From: DMER64 sp964600385
GTDB lineage: Bacteria > Bacteroidota > Bacteroidia > Bacteroidales > UBA932
Assembly (NCBI GenBank): GCA_964600385.1
Contig: CAZRJC010000001.1
Span: 186,001-250,000 of the forward strand
Length of the DNA stretch: 64,000 nt
Direction: 5' to 3'
Part shown: positions 9,499 through 17,313 of the stretch, in pieces
How the letters are laid out: every line of letters begins with the position of its first letter
Numbering within the stretch: the first letter of the stretch is position 1
Notes under the pieces: model-generated
What the model saw: only the letters and a program-made list of their open reading frames with translations
Told to the model about the DNA's origin: nothing
The model's database searches: none
Program-made: the position numbers and the translations under genes

Positions 9499-10419
9499 TT
9501 ATTGTTTGAATGAGTCGATTGCCACTTTACCCGCACCGTAGAGCCCGGCCAGCTGCGACAATTCGGTTTGAGTGAACGTACATTGTCTGATGCTTACAGG
9601 CTGTGCCCATTTGCATGCTTCATAATAGATTCTTTCCAGAAATGCGGCGGCAGGCCCGAAGACTCCCCCTCCCCAAACAATTATGGAGGGATTGAACAGG
9701 CTTACCAGGTTGGCCGAGGCCATGCCCCAACATTCAATGGCCTTGTCAATTACTCTTAGGGCCACCGTGTTTCCGCGTTCATACGCTTCAAAAACAGATT
9801 TTGTATTTTTATAGACGCCCGGCTGTCCCGACAATTTGCGTGCCTGGGCTGCAATACCTGTCCCGGAAGCATATGTTTCAAAACAACCGCAAAGCGAATA
9901 TTCGTCGGAAAAAGGAGACTGGAGACCCATCCATCCTATGGCGCCCACGACATCTGCATGACCGTGAATCACCCTGTCATCAATAAGGATTCCTGCCCCT
10001 ATACCCGTTCCCACCGATAAATAAATGGCATTGTGGCAGCCTTGTGCCACCCCCTTCCAGACTTCGCCCAGAATATAACAGGTCCTGTCACTTTCAACAA
10101 GAACACGGGCGTTTGGAATGGCTTCTGAAAGATAATCCTTTAGAGGGAAATTATCCCAGCCGGGAATATTGGGAGCCCAAACCCTGTTTGTTTTACTGTT
10201 TGCAATGCCGGGAACACAAATGCCTATGCACTTCTCTTGCTGTTTATCCAGATTAGGGTCTTCCAGCAGCGCAGAACAAAGATCGGCAATTAATGCAGCA
10301 ACATGAACTCCGGTTCTGCCTTCCAGCAAAGCCGACCGGGTGCCCGTAATTTCTCCGTTTTCAGAGAAAAGTGCGGCAACCACCTTTGTTCCGCCAAGAT
10401 CAACACCAATGATCTGCAT
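9499..10419 (-). CDS. ROK-family sugar kinase with degenerate zinc motif
   Basis: 306 aa cytoplasmic kinase. The ATP phosphate-1 loop GVDLGGTK is at residues 5-12 and the catalytic Asp is Asp111 (ESDRTCYILGE). The ROK signature YLSVGTGIGAGI is present. Odd: in ROK enzymes the zinc site is normally GH followed by CxCGxxGCxE. Here the His position reads GW (162-163, GAIGW) and the Cys cluster is shortened to CGCFE (177-181). The enzyme may therefore lack the structural zinc or belong to a divergent ROK subgroup. Context (MFS, SIS) suggests phosphorylation of an imported hexose or amino sugar. It could in principle be non-catalytic, but the catalytic Asp argues against that. Confidence 0.85.
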   Translation of the reverse strand: MQIIGVDLGGTKVVAALFSENGEITGTRSALLEGRTGVHVAALIADLCSALLEDPNLDKQQEKCIGICVPGIANSKTNRVWAPNIPGWDNFPLKDYLSEAIPNARVLVESDRTCYILGEVWKGVAQGCHNAIYLSVGTGIGAGILIDDRVIHGHADVVGAIGWMGLQSPFSDEYSLCGCFETYASGTGIAAQARKLSGQPGVYKNTKSVFEAYERGNTVALRVIDKAIECWGMASANLVSLFNPSIIVWGGGVFGPAAAFLERIYYEACKWAQPVSIRQCTFTQTELSQLAGLYGAGKVAIDSFKQ

Positions 10420-10427
10420 AGAGTATT

Positions 10428-10994
10428 CTAAATAAATTTAACTCCCAGGTTTTTCATATTTTCTATAGCTGCCCTGTGTTCTTTCTGGCTCACGTAGCCC
10501 AGTCCTTCAAGCAACACCTGAACCTCGAACTCTGCCTCGACAAGATCCTTAACAGTCTCAAAAACGCAGAATTCAGTAGTAATTCCGCTGACTATCACAG
10601 ATTTGCTCAGGACGTCCTTTAATTTTACCCCGTCTGCCCGGACCGCATTATAGGCCGAATACTCTTCCTTGCCTGCCAGAGTTCCTTTCTTAAAGATCCT
10701 GTTCAGGTGTGGTCTGTGAGAGGGTTCATTAAGACGTGTATAATATGACAAATGTATTTCCTGCCCCATGGTATTTACAATACAATGGGCGGGCCAGACT
10801 CCTCCGTTTTCGGTAAAAGAGCAATGGTTGGCCGGATGTGCATCGCAAACGTAAATAACCTTATCGTTAGGATGCATAGTGATATAATTAATGCTGTGAT
10901 TCATTGCGTTTTCTGCATTAAGGCAGGCCATGGGGCCAGAAATAAAATCATTAAGCATATCCACCACTATATGGGTCCTCTGATTACCGTACAT
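10428..10994 (-). CDS. pncA: Nicotinamidase (isochorismatase-like hydrolase)
   Basis: 188 aa. Hydrolyses nicotinamide to nicotinate. Visible catalytic and metal elements: VVDMLNDF with the nucleophile-activating Asp, CDAHPANHCSF (the metal-site equivalent of DWHPxxHxSF), GVWPAHCI, a Lys in IFKKGT, and the nucleophilic Cys in GITTEFCV. Its start overlaps the end of the nicotinate phosphoribosyltransferase gene by 11 nt. This is the two-step NAD salvage pair, which supports nicotinamidase over other isochorismatase-like activities. Confidence 0.88.
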   Translation of the reverse strand: MYGNQRTHIVVDMLNDFISGPMACLNAENAMNHSINYITMHPNDKVIYVCDAHPANHCSFTENGGVWPAHCIVNTMGQEIHLSYYTRLNEPSHRPHLNRIFKKGTLAGKEEYSAYNAVRADGVKLKDVLSKSVIVSGITTEFCVFETVKDLVEAEFEVQVLLEGLGYVSQKEHRAAIENMKNLGVKFI

Positions 10995-12453
10995 AATCCA
11001 ATTCTTCTTTTATTTTATAAATCAACTTCATTTTAAGGTCATACAAACCATCTGAAATATCCACTTTATGATAATGCGGATTAATTATTCTTCTTTCGGT
11101 CGGATTCATTCTTGAAAGTGCTTTCAGGTAGCATTCCCTCTTTTCCTGTGCCGGAATGTCGGCAATGATCCGTACCCCGTTTTCCATATATTTCTTCTGC
11201 AGGATCTCCCGGGTATATGTTCCTTCAAGGTAGGTAGTTGTGCGAGTCCTGTCGTTTTCATCCTGTAATACAATGGTGCGCCCGGCTTCAATGTCGACGG
11301 TCATCCGGTCGCCCCTTATGCAGGTCACATCGGCTTTATTCTCATTATCCACGAAAATCCGGTAGGTGATCTGGAATCCCGGATTAATGACCTTAGCCTT
11401 ATCTTCTGAACGTTTTAACACGGGGGTATCCCCTATCTGAACCATTTTGTAAACATTCCCGAAACAGGGATTGTCCCGGCTCGTGGCAATGGCATCGCCA
11501 ACACCATAAAAATCAATGGCCGCATTCTGACGTTCCAAATCTGCTATCAGGTATTCATCCAGCGCATTGGTGGCAATAATCCTGCATTCGGACAGACCTG
11601 CCCTGTCCAGCATCTCCCTGCATTTACGCGAGAGATAGGCCAGGTCGCCGCTATCCAGCCTGATACCGTAAAAAGGCTTGTAATCATTATCTATGCCATT
11701 CTCCCTGAAAGCTTCAATGGCATTCACAATACCTGATCTCAGGGTGTCGTAAGTATCTACCAAAAGAATAAGGCCTTCTCCCAAATGGCTTGATATATAG
11801 GCATTAAAGGCTTCCCGCTCGCTTTTTATACTACACCCGAATGCAGTAACAAAGCTGTGCGCCATAGTCCCGGAAGAGGGAATTCCGAATTCGGTGGTTG
11901 CCAGGATATTTGAAGTATTCAGACACCCCCCTATATATGCCGCTTTGCCCCCATGCAGCGCCGCCCAGGGCCCGTGTGCACGCCGGGATCCGAATTCACT
12001 CACAGGCTTTGACGTACTGCGTGTGACACGCGAGGCTTTGGTCGCCACAGCCATCTGATGGTTCATTATACACAAAAGAGGCGTTTCAAGCACCTGTGCC
12101 TCAACCAATGGGGCACACACAGTGATTACGGGTTGACCCGGGAAGGCAATCTGACCTTCGTCCATGGCATAGATATCACCTGTAAAACGCATGGTAGCCA
12201 GAAAGTCACAAAACGAATCATACTGAGGTTCCGGCAGGAATTTCTTAAAAAAAGAAGCGGGTTGCGATCCGAATCCCCGGACCATTTCCAGCACTTCGTT
12301 AACGCCCGAAACAACCGCCCAGTTGTTGTTGTCCGGTGCCTTGCGATAGAACATATTGAATATGGCCGGAACCTTATCCAACCCGGTATCCCTAAAGGTT
12401 TTCCCCATAGTATACTGGTATTTGTCAGAACAATAAGAATGGCCCATAGTCAT
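10984..12453 (-). CDS. pncB: Nicotinate phosphoribosyltransferase
   Basis: 489 aa. Joins nicotinate with PRPP to give nicotinate mononucleotide in NAD salvage. Family features are DKYQYTMGKTF at the N-terminus, SEFGSRRAHGP, a central GIRLDSGDLAYLSRK and the FYGVGDAIATS loop. Two in-frame ATGs (12453 and 12447) are possible starts. A minus-strand promoter box lies 8 or 14 nt upstream, so the 5' leader must be very short with either. It heads a tightly spaced eight-gene run and is divergent from gpsA. Confidence 0.93.
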   Translation of the reverse strand: MTMGHSYCSDKYQYTMGKTFRDTGLDKVPAIFNMFYRKAPDNNNWAVVSGVNEVLEMVRGFGSQPASFFKKFLPEPQYDSFCDFLATMRFTGDIYAMDEGQIAFPGQPVITVCAPLVEAQVLETPLLCIMNHQMAVATKASRVTRSTSKPVSEFGSRRAHGPWAALHGGKAAYIGGCLNTSNILATTEFGIPSSGTMAHSFVTAFGCSIKSEREAFNAYISSHLGEGLILLVDTYDTLRSGIVNAIEAFRENGIDNDYKPFYGIRLDSGDLAYLSRKCREMLDRAGLSECRIIATNALDEYLIADLERQNAAIDFYGVGDAIATSRDNPCFGNVYKMVQIGDTPVLKRSEDKAKVINPGFQITYRIFVDNENKADVTCIRGDRMTVDIEAGRTIVLQDENDRTRTTTYLEGTYTREILQKKYMENGVRIIADIPAQEKRECYLKALSRMNPTERRIINPHYHKVDISDGLYDLKMKLIYKIKEELDYVR

Positions 12454-12461
12454 AATTTATA

Positions 12462-12469
12462 CAAAGGTA
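12462..12469 (-). promoter_or_regulatory. -7 promoter box for the pncB run
   Basis: Reads TACCTTTG on the minus strand and matches TAnnTTTG. It lies 8 nt before the first pncB ATG, giving a near-leaderless transcript, and 13 bp from the gpsA box on the other strand. Confidence 0.55.
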
Positions 12470-12482
12470 GATAAATAAACCG

Positions 12483-12490
12483 TATCTTTG
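12483..12490 (+). promoter_or_regulatory. -7 promoter box for gpsA-pgi
   Basis: TATCTTTG, 21 nt before the gpsA ATG at 12512. It rules out the in-frame TTG at 12488 as a start, because that codon is inside the box. Confidence 0.6.
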
Positions 12491-12511
12491 GGCGTTTTCA
12501 CCAATGAAACT

Positions 12512-13525
12512 ATGGGAAGAGTATTTGACAATAACAATACGAAATATGCCGTTATCGGGTCCGGCAGTTGGGCTACCGCTCTGATCAAAATACTGCTTGA
12601 TACCCAGTCGCAGGTGGGGTGGTTTGTCAGGGAGCAGGAGATGATAGATTCCATCATGGAAAACAACAGGAACCCGAAATATCTCCAGGCGGCCGAGCTC
12701 GATGCCTCGAGGCTCTACATGAATAACGATATCAACAAGGTTGTGGAATACGCAGATGTTCTGATTTTCTGTATCCCTTCCACTTACTTTATAAGCGAAA
12801 TGATCCGCCTGTCCGTGTCGCTGGAAAACAAGTTCATTGTCACAGCCATCAAGGGACTGATTCCCGAGCGGAACATATCCATAACAGAGTATTTCAACCG
12901 TATTCACCAGATCCCCTATGATAACATCGGGGTGATAGCGGGACCTGTCCATGCAGAAGAAGTAGCCATGGAGAGGCTTTCCTACCTGTGTGTAACCTGT
13001 AAAAAGGAGAGGACGGCTCTTAAACTGGCCGAAGCTTTTAATTGCAATTACATGCGTACCAGTATAGGAACGGATATTTACGGACTGGAGTACGCCGTAG
13101 TGCTGAAGAACATCTATGCCATTGCCACCGGAGTGGGCAGAGCCCTGGGCTACGGAGACAATTTCCAGGCGGTACTCGTTTCCTGTGCTTATCAGGAAAT
13201 GAGATTATTCCTGAATCGGACTTATCCCGAGAAATCACGCAACACCGCGCAATCTGCCTTTTTGGGCGATCTGCTGGTCACCTGCTATTCTCAGTTCAGC
13301 CGGAACCGTTCGTTCGGGAACATGATAGGTCAGGGTTATTCCATAAAAGCCGCCCAGCTGGAAATGAACATGGTGGCGGAGGGCTATTATGCCACCGCCT
13401 GTATTCATGAAATAAACCGCAAGTACAACCTGCATATGCCCATTGCAGAAGCCATGTACAAGATTCTGTATGAATTCCGTTCTCCGGCCATTGTGTTCAA
13501 AGCTTTATGTCAACATTTAAAATAA
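12512..13525 (+). CDS. gpsA: Glycerol-3-phosphate dehydrogenase (NAD(P)+)
   Basis: 337 aa from the ATG at 12512. Reduces dihydroxyacetone phosphate to sn-glycerol-3-phosphate for phospholipid synthesis. The Rossmann motif VIGSGSWATALIKIL is near the N-terminus, and the catalytic Lys sits in VLKNIYAIATGVGRALGYGD. The length is normal. It is 7 nt upstream of pgi, probably in one operon, so the two genes draw on the hexose/triose phosphate pool. A frame extension to a TTG at 12488 was rejected because it overlaps the promoter box. Confidence 0.94.
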   Translation: MGRVFDNNNTKYAVIGSGSWATALIKILLDTQSQVGWFVREQEMIDSIMENNRNPKYLQAAELDASRLYMNNDINKVVEYADVLIFCIPSTYFISEMIRLSVSLENKFIVTAIKGLIPERNISITEYFNRIHQIPYDNIGVIAGPVHAEEVAMERLSYLCVTCKKERTALKLAEAFNCNYMRTSIGTDIYGLEYAVVLKNIYAIATGVGRALGYGDNFQAVLVSCAYQEMRLFLNRTYPEKSRNTAQSAFLGDLLVTCYSQFSRNRSFGNMIGQGYSIKAAQLEMNMVAEGYYATACIHEINRKYNLHMPIAEAMYKILYEFRSPAIVFKALCQHLK

Positions 13526-13532
13526 ACAATCT

Positions 13533-14867
13533 ATGCAATTCATAAAAATCAATACAAAAGCCACACGTTCCTTCGTTCCTGAAACAGAACTGGAAAGCTG
13601 GACCGACCGTTCGCTTAAGGCCTTGTCCGTGCTTCATTCCGGAAAAGGAAAAGGCGCAGATTTCCTGGGCTGGATCAACCTCCCCTCCTTGGTCACACCC
13701 GCTCTTACCGGACAGATTGAAGAAATATGCAACGACTGGAACAAAGACATTGACCTTGTTGTTGTAATTGGCATTGGAGGATCATACCTCGGGGCCAAAG
13801 CCGTTATTGAAGCACTGTCTCATTCCTTTGCAGGACTTATGAAAACCTCCGGACCGCGGGTGGTTTTTGCCGGACATAACATAAGCGAAGATTACCTGGC
13901 CGAACTCGAGGATCTCATGAAAGAGCATTCCGTGGCCTGCGTGGTCATATCCAAATCAGGGACAACTACCGAACCCGCCATCGCATTCAGACTTGTAAAG
14001 AAATTCATTACAGATAAATACGGCCGTGAAGAAGCCAAAAGACGTATTGTAGCCGTAACCGATAAAGCCCGCGGAGCCCTCCGCACCATGGTCAGCCGGG
14101 AAGGATACCGCAGTTTTATCATTCCTGATAATGTAGGAGGCCGGTTTTCTGTATTTACCCCCGTTGGCCTGCTGCCCATTGCCCTGGCAGGAATTGACAT
14201 CAAAGAACTTCTCTCGGGTGCGGAAAAGATGGAACAAATCTCTTCTGAACTTTCTGCAGATAATCCTGCCATAGAGTATGCTGCCATACGTAATGCACTG
14301 TATGCTAAAGGCAAGAAGGTGGAACTTCTTGTTAATTATCATCCCAAACTGCATTTCGTTACTGAATGGTGGAAGCAATTGTACGGAGAAAGCGAAGGCA
14401 AGGGACATAAAGGCATCTTCCCCGCAGGTGTTGATTTTACAACGGACCTGCATTCCATGGGTCAATACATTCAGGACGGTGAAAGACACCTTTTCGAGAC
14501 CGTGCTCAGCATTGGTGCCCCCGAACGTTCACTGACCATTGGCCGTGACGAACAGGACCTGGACGGACTTAACTTCCTTGCAGGAAAACACGTAGACGAA
14601 TGCAACAAAATGGCCGAACTGGGTACGCGCCTTGCCCATACGGACGGAGGCGTACCGAATATCCTCATTGAGATACCTTCTCTTAATGCATTCAATCTTG
14701 GAGCCCTGCTCTATTTCTTTGAGAAAGCCTGCGGCATAAGCGGATACGTTCTTGACGTGAATCCTTTCGACCAGGAGGGAGTGGAAGCTTACAAGAAAAA
14801 CATGTTTGCTTTACTCAACAAGCCCGGTTTTGAGGCTCAGGGTGAAGCGCTCCGGAAGAGAATCTAG
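13533..14867 (+). CDS. pgi: Glucose-6-phosphate isomerase
   Basis: 444 aa, the shorter bacterial form of Pgi. Interconverts glucose-6-P and fructose-6-P. Visible family blocks: VVIGIGGSYLGAKAVIEAL (sugar-phosphate loop), ISKSGTTTEPAIAFR, VGGRFSVFTPVGLLP, YGESEGKGHKGIFP and TTDLHSMGQYIQDG. It follows gpsA by 7 nt. The last 57 nt overlap the end of the convergent GH2 gene. Confidence 0.96.
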   Translation: MQFIKINTKATRSFVPETELESWTDRSLKALSVLHSGKGKGADFLGWINLPSLVTPALTGQIEEICNDWNKDIDLVVVIGIGGSYLGAKAVIEALSHSFAGLMKTSGPRVVFAGHNISEDYLAELEDLMKEHSVACVVISKSGTTTEPAIAFRLVKKFITDKYGREEAKRRIVAVTDKARGALRTMVSREGYRSFIIPDNVGGRFSVFTPVGLLPIALAGIDIKELLSGAEKMEQISSELSADNPAIEYAAIRNALYAKGKKVELLVNYHPKLHFVTEWWKQLYGESEGKGHKGIFPAGVDFTTDLHSMGQYIQDGERHLFETVLSIGAPERSLTIGRDEQDLDGLNFLAGKHVDECNKMAELGTRLAHTDGGVPNILIEIPSLNAFNLGALLYFFEKACGISGYVLDVNPFDQEGVEAYKKNMFALLNKPGFEAQGEALRKRI

Positions 14868-17303
14868 CACCGCTGTCAGTTTTACTGTGCCTGGTGATTC
14901 TGTTGATTGCAGGATTACCAGGCATTTTCCATTAAAAGCCTTACGATAATCTGCCTTGAACGATTCATGGCTAATGGGGCTTCCGTTATCCACTCCTGCT
15001 ATCCTTGCCGGTCCCTCCACTTCAAAACGGATGGTATTCCCGGCATATGGCACCTCGTTGCCTTCCTTATCGATCACCTGAACCGTAATGAAACTGAGAT
15101 CGTAACCGTCTGCGTTCAGGTTGCCCCTGTCTGCAGTAAGCCTGAGACCGGCCGGTTCACCGGCCGTATGCACCTCGCGGCGCATCACTTCTTGTCCGTC
15201 CTTATGGGAAACGGCCAATAAAGTACCCGGTTCAAAAGGCACCCTCCAAAAAGCATGAAGCCTGTTTTTGCTTTTAGCACTGAATCCCAGCGAACGGCCA
15301 TTCAGGAACAACTCTACGGAATCTGCCTTGCTGTAATAGGCCCAGACATCTGTCGTATCGCCCGGGGACCAGTTCCAGTGAGGGAAAAGATGCAACACCG
15401 TCTCATCTGTCCATTCACTTTGGTACATGTAATAGACATCTTTTGGGAATCCGGCCAGGTCAATAATACCAAAATAGGAACTTCTTGCGGGCCACCAGTA
15501 TGGCGTGGGCTCGCCCAGGTAATCGAATCCGGTCCACACAAACAAACCCGAGATGAAATCGCTGTCCCGGACCATGGTCCAGGCTCCTTCGTGGGTGTAG
15601 CCCCAGGGCGTGTGCATGTTGTCGTAGGCCGAGCAGGATAAATGAGGCGTTTCATAGGTAAGCCACCATTCACGCGGTTCTTTTCTCACCGAGTCCGATG
15701 GCATCATATAAAAACCGCGCGTCTGGAGAGCAGACGTGGTTTCGGTTGCCACAAAAGGCATTCCCGGATAGTTCTCCGGAACAGAGGAATAATTCCCTTC
15801 GTGGTAATTATATCCAATAATATCCAGCGCTTTGGATCTGAACAGATTATTGTATGGGGCAGGTTCGTTGCACCCGGCTGTAACCGGCCGTCCCGTATCC
15901 AGTGACCGGACAATCTCTGCAAGTTTTTGTGTAAGCAGCGCATCGAACGGCATTTCTTCCGAGATTTCCTGTACTTCCTTATCCTTGAAATTCAACAACA
16001 GGTTGGCCTGGCGCACATCCAGGGTGTCAGCCTCGGGGCGGTTCCATTGTTCCTGAACCTCGTTACCTATGCTCCACATGATGACCGACGGATGATTCCG
16101 GTCACGGATTATGAAATCCCTGAGATCCTTTTCGTACCAGTCGGAAAAATAAATGGAATAATCGTAAGTTGTTTTGCGTTTGCGCCATACGTCAAACGCC
16201 TCGTCCATTACAAGGAAACCCATCCTGTCGCACAGGTCCAGCAACTCCGGGGTCGGCGGATTATGAGACGTACGGATTGCGTTGCATCCCATCCTGCGTA
16301 GAATTTCCAGTTGACGCTCCAGAGCCCTTGTGTTCACTGCCGCTCCAAGAGCTCCCAGATCGTGATGCTGGCAAACGCCTTTGAGTTTAAGCGGCCTTTC
16401 GTTCAGGAAAAATCCGGAATCGGCCGTAAAACGTATGGTCCGTATGCCAAAAGTGGTTTTATAATCATCCACTACACGGGATCCTTTCAGTAACAGGCTC
16501 ACCGCCGTATATAGTGCGGGATTGTCAACGTCCCAGCGTTCGGGATTCTTCACGCTCAGGTCCTGAACAACCTCCTGAATGCCTGCCGAATCGAAGGCAA
16601 TCTGGTTGCACTCTTCGGCAACTACCCTTCCGGACGGATCTTTGATCTTCGTGAGCAGGTAAATCTTTTCTTTTCCCCGGGACCCGCCGTATACCGATGT
16701 CTGCACCCTTATTTCCGCTTTTCTATCTGTTACAGAAGGCGTTGTAATGTATGTGCCGCAATACGGGATATAAGAAGCCGAGGTTTCTACCAGTCTTACA
16801 TTCCGGTATATCCCCGATCCGGTATACCATCTGGAGTTGGGCTGCATGGAATTGTCAACCTGAACGAGTACCAGATTGGGTTCGCCGGCAGGATTGAGAA
16901 AGGAGGTAATATCATAGCTGAACGATGAATAGCCGTAGGGACGCGAGCCCGCATGTTGGCCGTTCACGTATACATCACTGTTCATGAATACGCCGTCGAA
17001 TTCCAGAAAAACACGTTTCCCGGCAACGGAATGATCTATGGTAAACAGTTTTTTGTAACATGCTTTTCCTCCGGGCAAGGCACCTCCTCCCGGACTGGCG
17101 GGGTGATCCTTGCTAAACGGCCCCTCTATGCTCCAGTCATGAGGAAGATTCAGTTTACGCCATTCCGAACCGGCCGAATCGTTCGTTGCCAGGCGGAATT
17201 CCCAGTCTTTATTAAAATCCTGCACCAACCGCACCGGTTTATAAGTGCAGGAAGCCAGGGCAAAGCCCAGGGCGAACACATACAAATAACGAGAGAAGTG
17301 CAT
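14811..17303 (-). CDS. GH2 beta-galactosidase-like lipoprotein
   Basis: 830 aa glycosidase with a lipoprotein signal (FALGFALASC). Domain order: GH2 sugar-binding jelly roll (about 30-190), immunoglobulin-like domain (about 195-300), TIM barrel (about 305-590), then two C-terminal beta domains resembling DUF4982 and a bacterial Ig-like module. The acid/base is Glu415 (SIGNEVQEQ) and the nucleophile Glu521 (ATETTSAL). HNPPTPELLDLCD and GVCQHHDLGALG are family-typical. It lies 10 nt after the GH31 gene. With GH31 and GH5 this suggests removal of beta-linked galactose from xyloglucan side chains; beta-glucuronidase or another GH2 activity cannot be excluded. Confidence 0.9.
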   Translation of the reverse strand: MHFSRYLYVFALGFALASCTYKPVRLVQDFNKDWEFRLATNDSAGSEWRKLNLPHDWSIEGPFSKDHPASPGGGALPGGKACYKKLFTIDHSVAGKRVFLEFDGVFMNSDVYVNGQHAGSRPYGYSSFSYDITSFLNPAGEPNLVLVQVDNSMQPNSRWYTGSGIYRNVRLVETSASYIPYCGTYITTPSVTDRKAEIRVQTSVYGGSRGKEKIYLLTKIKDPSGRVVAEECNQIAFDSAGIQEVVQDLSVKNPERWDVDNPALYTAVSLLLKGSRVVDDYKTTFGIRTIRFTADSGFFLNERPLKLKGVCQHHDLGALGAAVNTRALERQLEILRRMGCNAIRTSHNPPTPELLDLCDRMGFLVMDEAFDVWRKRKTTYDYSIYFSDWYEKDLRDFIIRDRNHPSVIMWSIGNEVQEQWNRPEADTLDVRQANLLLNFKDKEVQEISEEMPFDALLTQKLAEIVRSLDTGRPVTAGCNEPAPYNNLFRSKALDIIGYNYHEGNYSSVPENYPGMPFVATETTSALQTRGFYMMPSDSVRKEPREWWLTYETPHLSCSAYDNMHTPWGYTHEGAWTMVRDSDFISGLFVWTGFDYLGEPTPYWWPARSSYFGIIDLAGFPKDVYYMYQSEWTDETVLHLFPHWNWSPGDTTDVWAYYSKADSVELFLNGRSLGFSAKSKNRLHAFWRVPFEPGTLLAVSHKDGQEVMRREVHTAGEPAGLRLTADRGNLNADGYDLSFITVQVIDKEGNEVPYAGNTIRFEVEGPARIAGVDNGSPISHESFKADYRKAFNGKCLVILQSTESPGTVKLTAVLDSLPERFTLSLKTGLVE

Positions 17304-17313
17304 AACTGCTTTA

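Noticed and set aside
12425..12952. Open frame of 175 codons on the minus strand over gpsA
   Set aside because: Shadow of gpsA and of the divergent promoters; no family pattern.
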